Assembly: GCA_035366835.1 (NCBI GenBank) | Contig: DAOSIS010000010.1 | Coordinates: 1 to 64,000 of the forward strand | Length of the DNA stretch: 64,000 bases | DNA from: UBA6109 sp035366835 | GTDB taxonomy: Bacteria; Desulfobacterota; Syntrophia; Syntrophales; UBA6109 | Direction: 5' to 3' | Shown here: piece by piece, positions 42,367 through 51,380 of the stretch | How the letters are laid out: every line of letters starts with the position of its first letter | How positions within the stretch are numbered: the stretch's first letter is position 1 | Translations under genes and position numbers: made by a program | The notes under the pieces: generated by a model | The model's database searches: none | What the model saw: only the letters and a program-made list of their open reading frames with translations | What the model was told of the DNA's origin: nothing

Positions 42367-43895
42367 AAAAGAGCCCCGCCCTTGCCGTGGCCCTGTTCCT
42401 TTTCGTCCTCTCGGCTGCGCTGGTGGGCTACAGGATCTTCTTCCTCGGCTATCCCGTGTTCCCCACCGTCACCGAAACGTCATGGCGGCTCTCGGCCCAG
42501 GCCGAGGTGGAGCCGGGCCAGGCGGACGAAATTCAGATCCTTCTCGCCCTGCCGGTCGAGAATGCGGGACGGGTGATTTCAGAGGAAAGGATCTTCTCCT
42601 CTTCCCTCACCGCCGGCCTCTCCCGGGAAGGCCCCAACCGTTTCTGCCAATGGAGGGGGGATTCCGAATCGAAGAATGTCGACATCTCCTACGAGGCGAC
42701 GATCCTTCTCCGACCGGGAAAGACGCCGGAGAAAGGCATCCCGCCCGTCCCCGAGGACTCGGGCTGGATCGACAGGGAGGACCTGCAGCTGGCGGAGCGC
42801 CTGGCGCGCCCCTGGCGCGCCCTGAAGCCCGCCGACCGGATCGGGGCCGCCGCGGCCGCCGCCCGCGGGGAATGGAAGCCGGAGCCCGGCGTGGAGGATC
42901 TCGCCGCATGGATCGCCCTGCAGAGGAAGCGCGGCAGCACCAGACCGCTTCTGCTCCTTCTCCGCGCCTCCCAGGTGCCGGCGCGGTCGGTTGAAGGGCT
43001 CCGGTTCGCCGACGAAGTGCGGAGCAGACCGATGCGCTGGATCGAGGCGTGGAACGGGAAAGACTGGGAGATCCTCTGGCCGAACACGGGCGAGATCGAG
43101 CCCGATCCGGCCTCGCTGCTCCCCCTGGCCTTTGGAAGCGTCCGCGCCCTTGCCGTTTCGCCGGGAAGGGTGGTCGATGCCCGCTGGTCGGTGTCGCAGC
43201 AGGTCGTCGGCGCATGGAGCCTTCTTCTGGGGCGGCTCCGCAACTCCGGCAGCTTTCTCGACCGCTGGTCCCTCTTCAGCCTCCCCGCCGAATTCCAGCC
43301 GACGTTCCGCATCCTTCTGCTCGTCCCCATGGGAACCCTGATCATCAGTGTCCTGCGAAACATCATCGGATTCCCCACCTTCGGCATCTTCATGCCCGTG
43401 CTCATGGCCCTCGCCTTCCGGAACACGGGCCTGTTCTACGGCCTGGGAATCTTCGCGGGCGTCGTCTTCATCGGGTATGCAGTCCGCAACTGGGTCGACA
43501 GGCTCCGTCTCCTGCTGGTTCCCCGGATGGCGGTGATGCTGACGCTCGTCATCGCCTGCTTCACGGTCCTGGCCCTGGTCGGTCAGCAATTCGACCTGCG
43601 CCAATTCATGGCCGTGGGGCTCCTTCCCTTCGTCATCCTCACCATGGTCATCGAGCGCTTCTACATCCTGGTGGAGGAGTCGGGCGTCCGGCAGGGCCTC
43701 GAAACGGCCGTGGGCAGCGCCGCCGTGTCCGTGATCGCCTACGCGATCATCAGCTGGGAAGCCCTTCAGATGACATTTTTCCTGTACCCCGAACTGCTGG
43801 CGGCCGTCGCCGCGTTCCAGGTCCTCCTGGGCCGTTACACAGGATACCGGCTGTCGGAGCTTTTCCGCTTCCGCTCCCTGGGAGGAGCCGCATGA
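42363..43895 (+). CDS. Inactive-transglutaminase / 7TM membrane protein
   Basis: 510 aa; starts ATG 42363 overlapping the preceding stop. A first helix (ALAVALFLFVLSAALVGYRIFF) leads to a periplasmic part with a transglutaminase-like segment lacking the catalytic triad (LLLLLRASQVPARSVEGLRF...RWIEAWNGKDWEILWPNTG), then about seven helices (LLLVPMGTLIISVLRNIIGFPTFGIFMPVLMALAF on). Partner of the aspartic protease and the ATP-grasp ligase; proposed to anchor them to peptide substrates. Overlaps both neighbours by 4 bp. Confidence 0.88.
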   Translation: MKKSPALAVALFLFVLSAALVGYRIFFLGYPVFPTVTETSWRLSAQAEVEPGQADEIQILLALPVENAGRVISEERIFSSSLTAGLSREGPNRFCQWRGDSESKNVDISYEATILLRPGKTPEKGIPPVPEDSGWIDREDLQLAERLARPWRALKPADRIGAAAAAARGEWKPEPGVEDLAAWIALQRKRGSTRPLLLLLRASQVPARSVEGLRFADEVRSRPMRWIEAWNGKDWEILWPNTGEIEPDPASLLPLAFGSVRALAVSPGRVVDARWSVSQQVVGAWSLLLGRLRNSGSFLDRWSLFSLPAEFQPTFRILLLVPMGTLIISVLRNIIGFPTFGIFMPVLMALAFRNTGLFYGLGIFAGVVFIGYAVRNWVDRLRLLLVPRMAVMLTLVIACFTVLALVGQQFDLRQFMAVGLLPFVILTMVIERFYILVEESGVRQGLETAVGSAAVSVIAYAIISWEALQMTFFLYPELLAAVAAFQVLLGRYTGYRLSELFRFRSLGGAA

Positions 43896-44836
43896 TCCTT
43901 CAAGCCCTCCGCCGCCTCCGCCTCGGGGGGGTCCTCGGCATCAACAGCCGCAACGCCGATTACATCATGCGGTGGAACCCCCGCTCGCGCTTCCCGTTGG
44001 TCGACAACAAGGTCCTGACAAAGAAAATGGCGGAAGAGCACGGCATCCCGACACCCGCCCTCTACCTGCTGATCGAGAAGCACGGCGATCTCCCCGCACT
44101 GCCGAGACTGCTGGAGGGAAAAGCCGAATTCGCCGTCAAGCCGGCCCGCGGTTCGGGCGGCAGCGGGATTGTCCTTGTGCGGGAGCAATCGGAGAGGGGG
44201 TACGTGACCCAGAGCGGCGAACTCATCCCCTTCGGCGATTTCGCCCATCACGTCTCCGATATCCTCTCGGGAATCTTTTCGCTCTCGGGGCTGGAGGACA
44301 TCGCCATCGTGGAGGCCCTGATCCACCCCGACACGGTCTTCGGGGACGTGAGTTATCAGGGCGTGCCCGATGTGCGGATCGTCGTTTACCGGGGGGTCCC
44401 CGCCATGTCCATGGTGCGCCTCCCGACGAAGGCCTCCGACGGCAAGGCCAATCTCCACCGGGGCGCAATCGGAGCCGGCATCGAAATCGCGAAGGGTACC
44501 ACCGTGACGGCCGTGCACCGGTCGAAAATCGTTGCCCGCCACCCCGACACGGGCAACCCCGTGAGCGGCATCCAGGTCCCCTACTGGGACGAGATGCTGC
44601 GGATCGCCGCCGGCACGTTCGAGATGACGGGCCTGGGATACATCGGCGTCGACATCGCCCTCGACCGCGACCGGGGCCCGCTGCTGCTGGAATTGAACGC
44701 CCGCCCCGGCCTCGCCATCCAGCTGGCCAACGGGCACGGCCTCCGGGAACGCCTCGAACAGATCGACCGCCTGCCCGCAGGCATTCTCGCGAATCCGGAG
44801 GAGCGGGTGGTGTGGGCGAAGCGCACCTTCCATTAG
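43892..44836 (+). CDS. RimK-like alpha-L-glutamate ligase (ATP-grasp)
   Basis: 314 aa. The ATP-grasp fold is intact: AEFAVKPARGSGGSGIVLV (glycine loop), DVRIVVYRGVPAMSMVRLPT, and LLLELNARPGLAIQLANG with the metal-binding Glu-x-Asn. Homologous to RimK, which adds glutamate to a protein C-terminus; here the substrate is unknown. Last of the trio; its TAG stop overlaps the first base of an inverted-repeat element. Confidence 0.9.
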   Translation: MILQALRRLRLGGVLGINSRNADYIMRWNPRSRFPLVDNKVLTKKMAEEHGIPTPALYLLIEKHGDLPALPRLLEGKAEFAVKPARGSGGSGIVLVREQSERGYVTQSGELIPFGDFAHHVSDILSGIFSLSGLEDIAIVEALIHPDTVFGDVSYQGVPDVRIVVYRGVPAMSMVRLPTKASDGKANLHRGAIGAGIEIAKGTTVTAVHRSKIVARHPDTGNPVSGIQVPYWDEMLRIAAGTFEMTGLGYIGVDIALDRDRGPLLLELNARPGLAIQLANGHGLRERLEQIDRLPAGILANPEERVVWAKRTFH

Positions 44837-44967
44837 GCTGTTGAAAAAGGCCTGTCTGCGGCGTTTCCCTCATCCTTCCCTTCGGCAAGCTCAGGGCAGG
44901 CTATGTGAATGTCACGGTGAGCCTGTCGAACCGTCGGGCGCCTTGCATCCAGACCTTTTTGAACAGC
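44836..44967. repeat. MITE-like inverted-repeat element, copy 1
   Basis: 132 bp. The left end GGCTGTTGAAAAAGGCC (44836-44852) matches the complement of the right end GACCTTTTTGAACAGCC (44951-44967) at 15 of 17 positions. The core contains TGCGGCGTTTCCCTC and GCCTTGCATCC, shared in inverse orientation with the copy at 58205. A second short palindromic module (CTTCGGCAAGCTCAGGG...GTGAGCCTGTCGAACCG) sits inside. No open frame. Its first base is the last base of the ATP-grasp stop codon. The following 156 bases to 45123 show nothing I can name. Confidence 0.7.
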
Positions 44968-45123
44968 CTCCCGAAAGCCACCACAAGGCCGTTGCATCCG
45001 ACAGCGAGCGCCGTCCTGCGGCTGTGCCGCGGGACGGGCGAGCGACAGCCCGCTGTCTTCCCTGAGGATCGCCGCCGGGCCGCCACGGACGGGTCCGGAG
45101 GGGACGCCGGGTTCCGGACGGGG

Positions 45124-48100
45124 CTACCGCAGGGCCTCGCGGACCTGCCGGGACAGGTTCACGATGTGGAAAGGTTTCTGCAGGAACCCTCGGCAGCCCC
45201 GTGCCAGGATGCTCGCCGCCTCCCCTTCCGCGCTGTAGCCGCTCGAGAGGAGCGCCTTGAGGCCGGAGTTGATCTCCTTCAGGCGGTCAAAGACCTCTCC
45301 CCCGGACATGCCGGGCATGATCATATCCAGGATGACGAGATCGATTTCGTCCTTCTTCGCCCGATAGAGATCGACGCCTTCTTTCCCGCTGGACACGTCG
45401 TACACCCTGTATCCAAGGTGCTCCAGCATGGCCTTGTTCACTTCCAGGATGCTCTCTTCGTCGTCGATCAGGAGGATCGTCTCCGTGCCTCTCTGCATCT
45501 CGGGCGGATCGCCGATCTTCCTCTCCGCGGCGGTCTTGTCCGTCGCGGGAAGATGAAGGGTGAAGACCGCACCGTGGCCCGGTTCGCTGGAGATCTGGAC
45601 CATCCCGCCGTGGCCGCGGACGATGCCGTACACCATGGACAGACCGAGTCCCGTGCCCGTTCCCTTCTCCTTTGTCGTGAAGAAAGGATCGAAGGCCCGT
45701 GACCTGGTCTCCTCGTCCATGCCGATGCCGGTGTCGGCGACGGTGATCTTCACGTAGCGGCCGCTCCTGAAGGTGCCCGCCAGCGCCGTCTCCTCGCCGA
45801 GAAGGGTGTTCTCCGTTTCCACGAAGATGTCTCCGCCCCGCGGCATCGCCTGCCAGGCGTTGACGAAGAGGTTCATGAAGACCTGCTCCATCTGCCCGCG
45901 GTCCGCCTCCACGAGCCAGAGCCCCTCCTGGTGCTTGTGGTGAATGGAAATCTCCTTCTTCGTCCTCCCGAACATGGACGAGATCTTCGCGACAATCTCG
46001 TTCATGTCCGTGGGCTTCACCTCGTAGCGTCCGCCGCGGGCGATGCCCAGCAGCTGCCGGGTCAGGGCCGAGGCCGTCTTGACGTGCTCTTCGACCTGGC
46101 GCAGCCGCTCCCCGTGCGGATGATGGGGTTCGAGATCGAGCATCATGAGCGAGACGTTCCCCTGGATGCCCATCAGGATATTGTTGAAGTCGTGGGCGAT
46201 CCCGCCGGACAGCGTGCCAAGGGCCTCCAGCTTTTGCGCCTGCAGCAGCTGGCTTTCCAGACGTTTGCGCTCGGTCAGGTCGATGACGAGCCCGCGCATC
46301 CCGACGGTCTTCCCGTCCCGGACGATCGCCGTCGAGCTGATGAGCACGGGGAATTCCTCGCCGTTCTTCCGGACCGCGCGGTACTCGTTGCTTCGCGTCG
46401 CCGCCTTCCGCAGCACGCGCTCGATGTTCCTGGCGGCCCGCGCCCGATCCCGGGGGGAGATCGTATCGAGGGCCGAGAGCCCCTGATCGAGTTCTTCGCG
46501 GGTGTATCCGAACAGATCGAGCCCGAACGGATTCGCATAGGTGAAGCGGCCCGTAAGATCCGTCTCGAAGACAACCTCGGGGAGCAGCGCGGCCAGATCC
46601 CGGAACTTCTTTTCGCTCTCGATCAGCGCCTCCTCCATGCGTTTCCTCTCGGTAATGTCCCGGGTGATGCTGAGGACGTGGGGGACGCCGTTGAGATCGA
46701 TGACCGAGGCGGAAATCAGTCCGTACAGGATATCCCCGTTCTTGATGCGGAACGCGGCCTCGAGATTGCGCACCTCGCCGTATCTCCGCAGCCGGTCGCC
46801 CATCGCCGCGAATTGCCCGGGCGAAGCCCAGAGATTCAGATCCCCCGATGTCTTCCCCACGGCCGCCTCTTCCCTGTAGCCGCTGATCCGGGTGAAGCCC
46901 TCGTTGACCGTCACGTACCGGCCGTCGTCGAGACGGTTGATGCAGACCGCGTCGGGCGTCGTGTGAAAGATCTTCCGGAGCTTCTCCTCGTTTTCCCGCA
47001 GGACGCCGTTCGCGAGGACCCGGGCGGTGACGTCCGCGATGAACCCCTCCAGGGCGAGGAGTTCGCCGGAATCTGCATGGACTCCGCGCCCCCGTTCCGC
47101 CACCCACTTCACCTCGCCGGCCGCCGTGACGATCCGGTAGGTCACGTCGAAGGCGGATCGCCTTTCGACCGATTCCTGCACCTGCCTCCAGACCTCGGCG
47201 CGGTCCTCGGGATGGATGATGTCGTTGTAGGCGATGCGGCGGTTCCCGATCAGGTCCGCCGGGACGTAACCCGTCAGGGGGGTGCAGCCGCCGCTGACCA
47301 GTTCCATCGTCCAGTTGCGGTCGTTCCGGCAGCGGTACACCATGCCGGGGAGATTGCCCAACAGCGTGCTCAACACCCGCTCGCTCTCACGCAGCGCCGT
47401 CTCCGCCCGTTTGCGATCGGTGATCTCGTGCAGGATGCTGTACATCATGCGCCTGCCCTGAACGGTGATGGGAATCGCCCGGGCTTCCACATCGACGATT
47501 CCGCCGTCGAGGCGGATGTACTGCTGTTCCATGGGGGGAATCGTCTGCCCGTGCACCATCACGGTTTCGACGCGCTTTCGCACTTCATCGAGATAGGAGG
47601 CGTGGACGAATTCCAAGAGAGGCCGGTCGACCAGTTCGCTGTCATCCCTGGCGCCCAGCATGCGGCAGGCCGCCGGATTGGCATAGGTGATCGTGTTCCC
47701 GTCATGGAGAAACAGGGCCGCCGGGGCCGCCGAGACGAGCAGACGGTACCGCTCCTCGCTCTCCGCCAGGGCCTTTTCGCTCCGCTTGGCGGACGTGATG
47801 TCCAGCACGATCCCTTCGTAACATTCGATATCGCCCTTTTCGTCGTAAACGGCGCGCGTGCTGTTGGAGACCCAGATCTCCGCGCCGTCCTTCCGGCGGG
47901 CCTTGAATTCGAAATGTTCGACGAATCCCCTCTCCCGGAGCATCCGCACATAGCGCAGCCGGTCTTTTGCATTCACGTAATACTGTCTGGGAATATCCGA
48001 TACGGCGGAGATCAGTTCCTCCGGGGATGAATAGCCCAGCATTCGGGCGAATGCCGGATTGACGCTGAGGAAACGGCCCTCCGGCGTGCTCCGGAAGAAA

Positions 48101-48252
48101 CCCTCCACGGCGCTTTCGTAAAAACGGCGGTATTCCCCGCCGGCCGTCCGGGCGTCGCCGGAATCCGGACGATCCTCCGGGTCCGTCCCCTTCCGGCCGG
48201 AAGACTCCGCTCCCGCAACCCGCTCGCTTTTCGTCCTGCCCGATGCAGTCAT
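45124..48252 (-). CDS. Multi-PAS hybrid histidine kinase with C-terminal receiver
   Basis: 1042 aa from ATG 48252 (MTASGRTKSERV), with GAGGAAGGGAG upstream. Five PAS domains in a row (first at about 40-165 with FYESAVEGFFRSTPEGRF; last ends near 680 with DLTERKRLESQL), then HisKA with GGIAHDFNNILMGIQGN (phospho-His), HATPase_c (NLFVNAWQAMPRGG, DTGIGMDEE, GTGTGLGLSMVYGIV) and a receiver (DLVILDMIMPGMSGGEV, Asp about 967). No membrane helix. No cognate output protein is adjacent; the signal is unknown. Confidence 0.92.
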   Translation of the reverse strand: MTASGRTKSERVAGAESSGRKGTDPEDRPDSGDARTAGGEYRRFYESAVEGFFRSTPEGRFLSVNPAFARMLGYSSPEELISAVSDIPRQYYVNAKDRLRYVRMLRERGFVEHFEFKARRKDGAEIWVSNSTRAVYDEKGDIECYEGIVLDITSAKRSEKALAESEERYRLLVSAAPAALFLHDGNTITYANPAACRMLGARDDSELVDRPLLEFVHASYLDEVRKRVETVMVHGQTIPPMEQQYIRLDGGIVDVEARAIPITVQGRRMMYSILHEITDRKRAETALRESERVLSTLLGNLPGMVYRCRNDRNWTMELVSGGCTPLTGYVPADLIGNRRIAYNDIIHPEDRAEVWRQVQESVERRSAFDVTYRIVTAAGEVKWVAERGRGVHADSGELLALEGFIADVTARVLANGVLRENEEKLRKIFHTTPDAVCINRLDDGRYVTVNEGFTRISGYREEAAVGKTSGDLNLWASPGQFAAMGDRLRRYGEVRNLEAAFRIKNGDILYGLISASVIDLNGVPHVLSITRDITERKRMEEALIESEKKFRDLAALLPEVVFETDLTGRFTYANPFGLDLFGYTREELDQGLSALDTISPRDRARAARNIERVLRKAATRSNEYRAVRKNGEEFPVLISSTAIVRDGKTVGMRGLVIDLTERKRLESQLLQAQKLEALGTLSGGIAHDFNNILMGIQGNVSLMMLDLEPHHPHGERLRQVEEHVKTASALTRQLLGIARGGRYEVKPTDMNEIVAKISSMFGRTKKEISIHHKHQEGLWLVEADRGQMEQVFMNLFVNAWQAMPRGGDIFVETENTLLGEETALAGTFRSGRYVKITVADTGIGMDEETRSRAFDPFFTTKEKGTGTGLGLSMVYGIVRGHGGMVQISSEPGHGAVFTLHLPATDKTAAERKIGDPPEMQRGTETILLIDDEESILEVNKAMLEHLGYRVYDVSSGKEGVDLYRAKKDEIDLVILDMIMPGMSGGEVFDRLKEINSGLKALLSSGYSAEGEAASILARGCRGFLQKPFHIVNLSRQVREALR

Positions 48253-48614
48253 GGCTCCCTTCCTCTTTTTTGATTTCCGCCGCCGGCCGGCACCGGCAGC
48301 TCTTCCCTCGCGCCCCACGTCTTCCGTACGCCGGCCGTCATGACCGCGGAACCGGTTTGTTCGCATTCGCCGGTTCCGCGCGCAAATCCCGCCACTCCCC
48401 TCATTGATGGGCGCCCGACCCTGTGCTATAGGCAACCGGGTCATGCCTTCTACCACAGGGACGTCCGAAAAACATCTGCGAGACGCAAGCCGCCGGGCGT
48501 GCACTCTCCGGTCCCGCGATCCGCTCGGCTTCTTGATGAGACGACGGGAATGAGCGACCGGACGGAGCCGGGGTCGATCACGTCCCCGCAGGACACAGAC
48601 CGCGAGGAGCACCC
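48253..48614. other. Divergent intergenic region
   Basis: 362 bases between the hybrid kinase and the MFS gene, both reading outward. The kinase frame stays open across it but the residues are Arg-rich shadow. I see no confident promoter; GAGGAGC precedes the MFS start at 48615. Confidence 0.4.
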
Positions 48615-49886
48615 ATGCCCGAGTCTGCCGCAATCGAAAAGCGCGTTGTCCGAAAGATCACCCTGCACCTGATCCCGCTGATGTTCGCCCTGTACATCCT
48701 CGCCTATCTGGACCGCATCAATGTCGGTTTCGCAGCCCTTCAGATGAACACCGACCTGAACCTGAGCGGAACGGTATTCGGCATCGGCAGCGGCATTTTC
48801 TTCATCGGTTATTTCCTCTTCGAGATTCCGAGCAACCTCATCCTCCACCGGGTTGGCGCCCGGTTCTGGATCGCGCGCATCATGATCACCTGGGGGATCG
48901 TTTCCTCGGCGATGATATTCGTTCAGGGGCCGAAGAGCTTCTATTGGCTTCGGTTCCTCCTCGGACTCGCCGAGGCGGGATTTTTCCCCGGCATGATCCT
49001 CTACCTGACCTATTGGTTCCCGGCCCGATACCTGGCCCGCAACGTTGCCCTCTTCATGACGGCAACGGCCGTCGCCGGCATCATCGGCGGTCCCCTGTCG
49101 GGCGCCCTGCTGACCCTTCACGGCTTCCTGGGGCTCGCCGGCTGGCAGTGGCTCTTCCTGCTGGAAGGCATCCCCTCCGTCGTCATGGGAATCGTCGTCT
49201 GGTTCTTGCTGACGGATCGGCCCGATCATGCAACATGGCTGACTGCCGGGGAAAAACAATGGCTTGCCGGGCAATTGGAGCGGGAAACCGCCGCCCGGCC
49301 CGCAGGTGAGGGAAGAAACCTCCGGCAGGTCCTCGGAAGCACCCGGGTATGGGGTTTCTGCGCCGTCTACTTCGCGCTCGTCGTGGGTCTGTACGCGATC
49401 AGCCTCTGGATGCCGCTGATTCTCAGAAGCCTGTCGACAATGAGCGATCTGGCGATCGGTCTCGTTTCCACCCTTCCCTACTTCGCGGCCTGCATCGCCA
49501 TGGTGCTGATCGGCGGGCATTCCGACCGGAGCGGCGAGAGAAGGGTCCATGCAGCATGGGCGCTGCTGACCGCGGCCGGAGGGATCGCCCTGTCCGCTTT
49601 CACCGATCGCGTTCCCGCGGAAATCGCCTGTTTCATGATCGCCGCCGTCGGGATCTGGGGCGCGCTGGGCCCCTTCTGGGCCTTTTCCTCGTCATTCCTG
49701 ACCGGGGCGGGAGCGGCCGGAGGCATCGCCCTCATCAATTCCATCGGCAACCTGGGCGGTTTCACCGGGCCCGCACTGATCGGGATACTGAAGGACCATA
49801 CGGGCAATTACGAAGCCGGCAGGCTCCTGGTCGCGGTTCTGCTCGCGGCCGGCGGGGCATGGACCGCATCGATTCGCAACCGCTAG
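48615..49886 (+). CDS. MFS transporter, anion:cation symporter (ACS) family
   Basis: 423 aa, 12 helices. The N-terminus LIPLMFALYILAYLDRINVGFAALQM is the ACS-family signature, as in phthalate, tartrate and hexuronate carriers, and WLRFLLGLAEAGFFPGMILYLTYWFPARYLARNVALFM is the second hallmark. Imports an organic acid with protons or sodium. No catabolic gene lies next to it to identify the substrate. Confidence 0.92.
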   Translation: MPESAAIEKRVVRKITLHLIPLMFALYILAYLDRINVGFAALQMNTDLNLSGTVFGIGSGIFFIGYFLFEIPSNLILHRVGARFWIARIMITWGIVSSAMIFVQGPKSFYWLRFLLGLAEAGFFPGMILYLTYWFPARYLARNVALFMTATAVAGIIGGPLSGALLTLHGFLGLAGWQWLFLLEGIPSVVMGIVVWFLLTDRPDHATWLTAGEKQWLAGQLERETAARPAGEGRNLRQVLGSTRVWGFCAVYFALVVGLYAISLWMPLILRSLSTMSDLAIGLVSTLPYFAACIAMVLIGGHSDRSGERRVHAAWALLTAAGGIALSAFTDRVPAEIACFMIAAVGIWGALGPFWAFSSSFLTGAGAAGGIALINSIGNLGGFTGPALIGILKDHTGNYEAGRLLVAVLLAAGGAWTASIRNR

Positions 49887-49939
49887 GCAGGGCCGGGCGC
49901 CTGTCCGGCCGGCAACGGCGACATCCCGGCGCGGCCTTC

Positions 49940-50134
49940 TCAAAGTTCGATCAGGTCTTCTTCCTGCCACTCCTCGAGTTTCCGCCATGCCTCGGTCAAG
50001 AAAAGATGCACACGCCGGAAGGGCCAGCCTGCGGCGAAAACGACGCCCAGCAGGACCCTCTCCAGCAGCGTGTAGCGCGGATAAACGACCATCCGGTCCG
50101 GCCTGCCGTTCCACAAGATTCCCTGCGCGTCCAT
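49940..50134 (-). CDS. Small hypothetical protein
   Basis: 64 aa from ATG 50134 (MDAQGILWNGRPDRMVV), preceded by AAAGGGGGG. Middle hydrophobic stretch (LLERVLLGVVFAAGWPF) may be one amphipathic or membrane helix; the tail is acidic (EEWQEEDLIEL). No family recognised. Convergent with the MFS gene and divergent from the NrpR-type regulator. Confidence 0.55.
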   Translation of the reverse strand: MDAQGILWNGRPDRMVVYPRYTLLERVLLGVVFAAGWPFRRVHLFLTEAWRKLEEWQEEDLIEL

Positions 50135-50254
50135 GCGCCCCCCTTTCGGTCCAGTTTCCTTAGATATCGGCCGGTTGGCACGGGACTTTAATCCCCTCTC
50201 GCGGCAGCGAAAAAAATGTATTTGACAGGGGGGTGGGGACATGCTAGGAGACGT

Positions 50255-50270
50255 CGGCAATAGATTGCCG
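50255..50270 (+). promoter_or_regulatory. Palindromic operator candidate before nrpR
   Basis: CGGCAAT-AG-ATTGCCG, a perfect 7-bp inverted repeat ending 7 bases before the regulator ATG (50278). A TTGACA at 50222-50227 lies upstream, without a convincing -10 box at proper spacing. Possible autoregulatory site. Confidence 0.5.
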
Positions 50271-50277
50271 TTTGCCT

Positions 50278-51303
50278 ATGACGACGATATTCAACCAGGA
50301 AGACATCGAGCGAAAGATCCTTCTCATCCTCCGGATCCTGCAGGAAACGGGGGAACCGATGGGCGCGCGCCTCATCGCGAGGCGCATGAAGGATTACGGC
50401 GTCGCCCTGAGCGAACGCACCGTCCGCTACCATCTGAAGATCATGGATGGACGCGGCCTGACCAAGCTCGTCGGCCGCCTGGACGGCCGGATCATCACGG
50501 AACACGGCGTCGAGGAAATCGCCGACGGACGCGTCCGCGACAAGATCGGCATGTCCGTGTCCCGGATCGAGGTCCTCGCCTTCCGGACGACGCTGGACCC
50601 CCATAAGAAAGCGGGGCTCTTGCCGATGAACGTCACGTTCCTGCCCAAAGGCCGCCTTCGTGAGACCCTGGAAGCGATGAAGCCCGCATTCAAGGCGGGC
50701 ATCTGCACGAGCGAACTGGTGTGTACGGCCGATGAGGGAACCCGCATCGGCGATCTCGTCGTCCCGGAGGGGTTTGTCGGGTTCGCGACCGTCTGCAGCG
50801 TCGTCGTCAACGGCGTGCTGCTGAAGCACGGCGTTCCCATGGACTCCAAGTTCGGTGGCATTCTCCAGCTCAAAGACGGCAAGCCCCTGCGCTTCGTCGA
50901 AGTCATCTACTATTCGGGTTCCTCGCTGGATCCCTCGGAGGTCTTCATCATGGCGAAGATGTCCTCCGTGCGGACCGCCGCGGAGCGGGGCGAGGGAAAG
51001 GTCCTGGCCAATTTCCGGGAGATCCCCACCGTGAGCCGCGAGCTGGTGGATCGGATCATCTCGAACCTGCGCCTGATCGGCATCGGCGGCGTCCTGTCCC
51101 TGGGCGAACTGAGCGAACCGGTTTGCCAGGTGCCGGTGGACGTGAACAAGCTGGGAATGATCCTCTACGGAGGGCTGAATCCCGTCTGCTGCGCCCATGA
51201 AGCGGGCATCGAAACGGTCAACCGCGCGATGTCGACGATCCTGGATTACGACGCGCTTCGCCCCTTTGAAGAAGTCTGTCGCGAGGCGGGCAGGAAGAAA
51301 TAA
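50278..51303 (+). CDS. NrpR-type transcriptional regulator (winged helix + NrpR/DUF128 domain)
   Basis: 341 aa from ATG 50278 (MTTIFNQEDIERKIL). An N-terminal winged helix (RKILLILRILQETGEPMGARLIARRMKDYG...RTVRYHLKIMDGRGL) is followed by one NrpR effector domain (about 80-325; GMILYGGLNPVCCAHEAGIE at its end). In methanogens NrpR represses nitrogen-assimilation genes and is released by 2-oxoglutarate. Here it is 77 bp upstream of glutamate dehydrogenase, which makes and uses 2-oxoglutarate, so the same logic is plausible. Confidence 0.87.
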   Translation: MTTIFNQEDIERKILLILRILQETGEPMGARLIARRMKDYGVALSERTVRYHLKIMDGRGLTKLVGRLDGRIITEHGVEEIADGRVRDKIGMSVSRIEVLAFRTTLDPHKKAGLLPMNVTFLPKGRLRETLEAMKPAFKAGICTSELVCTADEGTRIGDLVVPEGFVGFATVCSVVVNGVLLKHGVPMDSKFGGILQLKDGKPLRFVEVIYYSGSSLDPSEVFIMAKMSSVRTAAERGEGKVLANFREIPTVSRELVDRIISNLRLIGIGGVLSLGELSEPVCQVPVDVNKLGMILYGGLNPVCCAHEAGIETVNRAMSTILDYDALRPFEEVCREAGRKK

Positions 51304-51380
51304 GGCAAAGCAAGTTCCCGCAGTCTCCGACCCCGATGATTTGCGGAACTATTTTATTCTCCCGAAGGAGGAAGGAAAGT

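Noticed and set aside
44868..44935. CRISPR-like repeats or tRNA in the region after the ATP-grasp gene
   Set aside because: Only palindromic intergenic repeat modules are present; no regular spacing and no cloverleaf.
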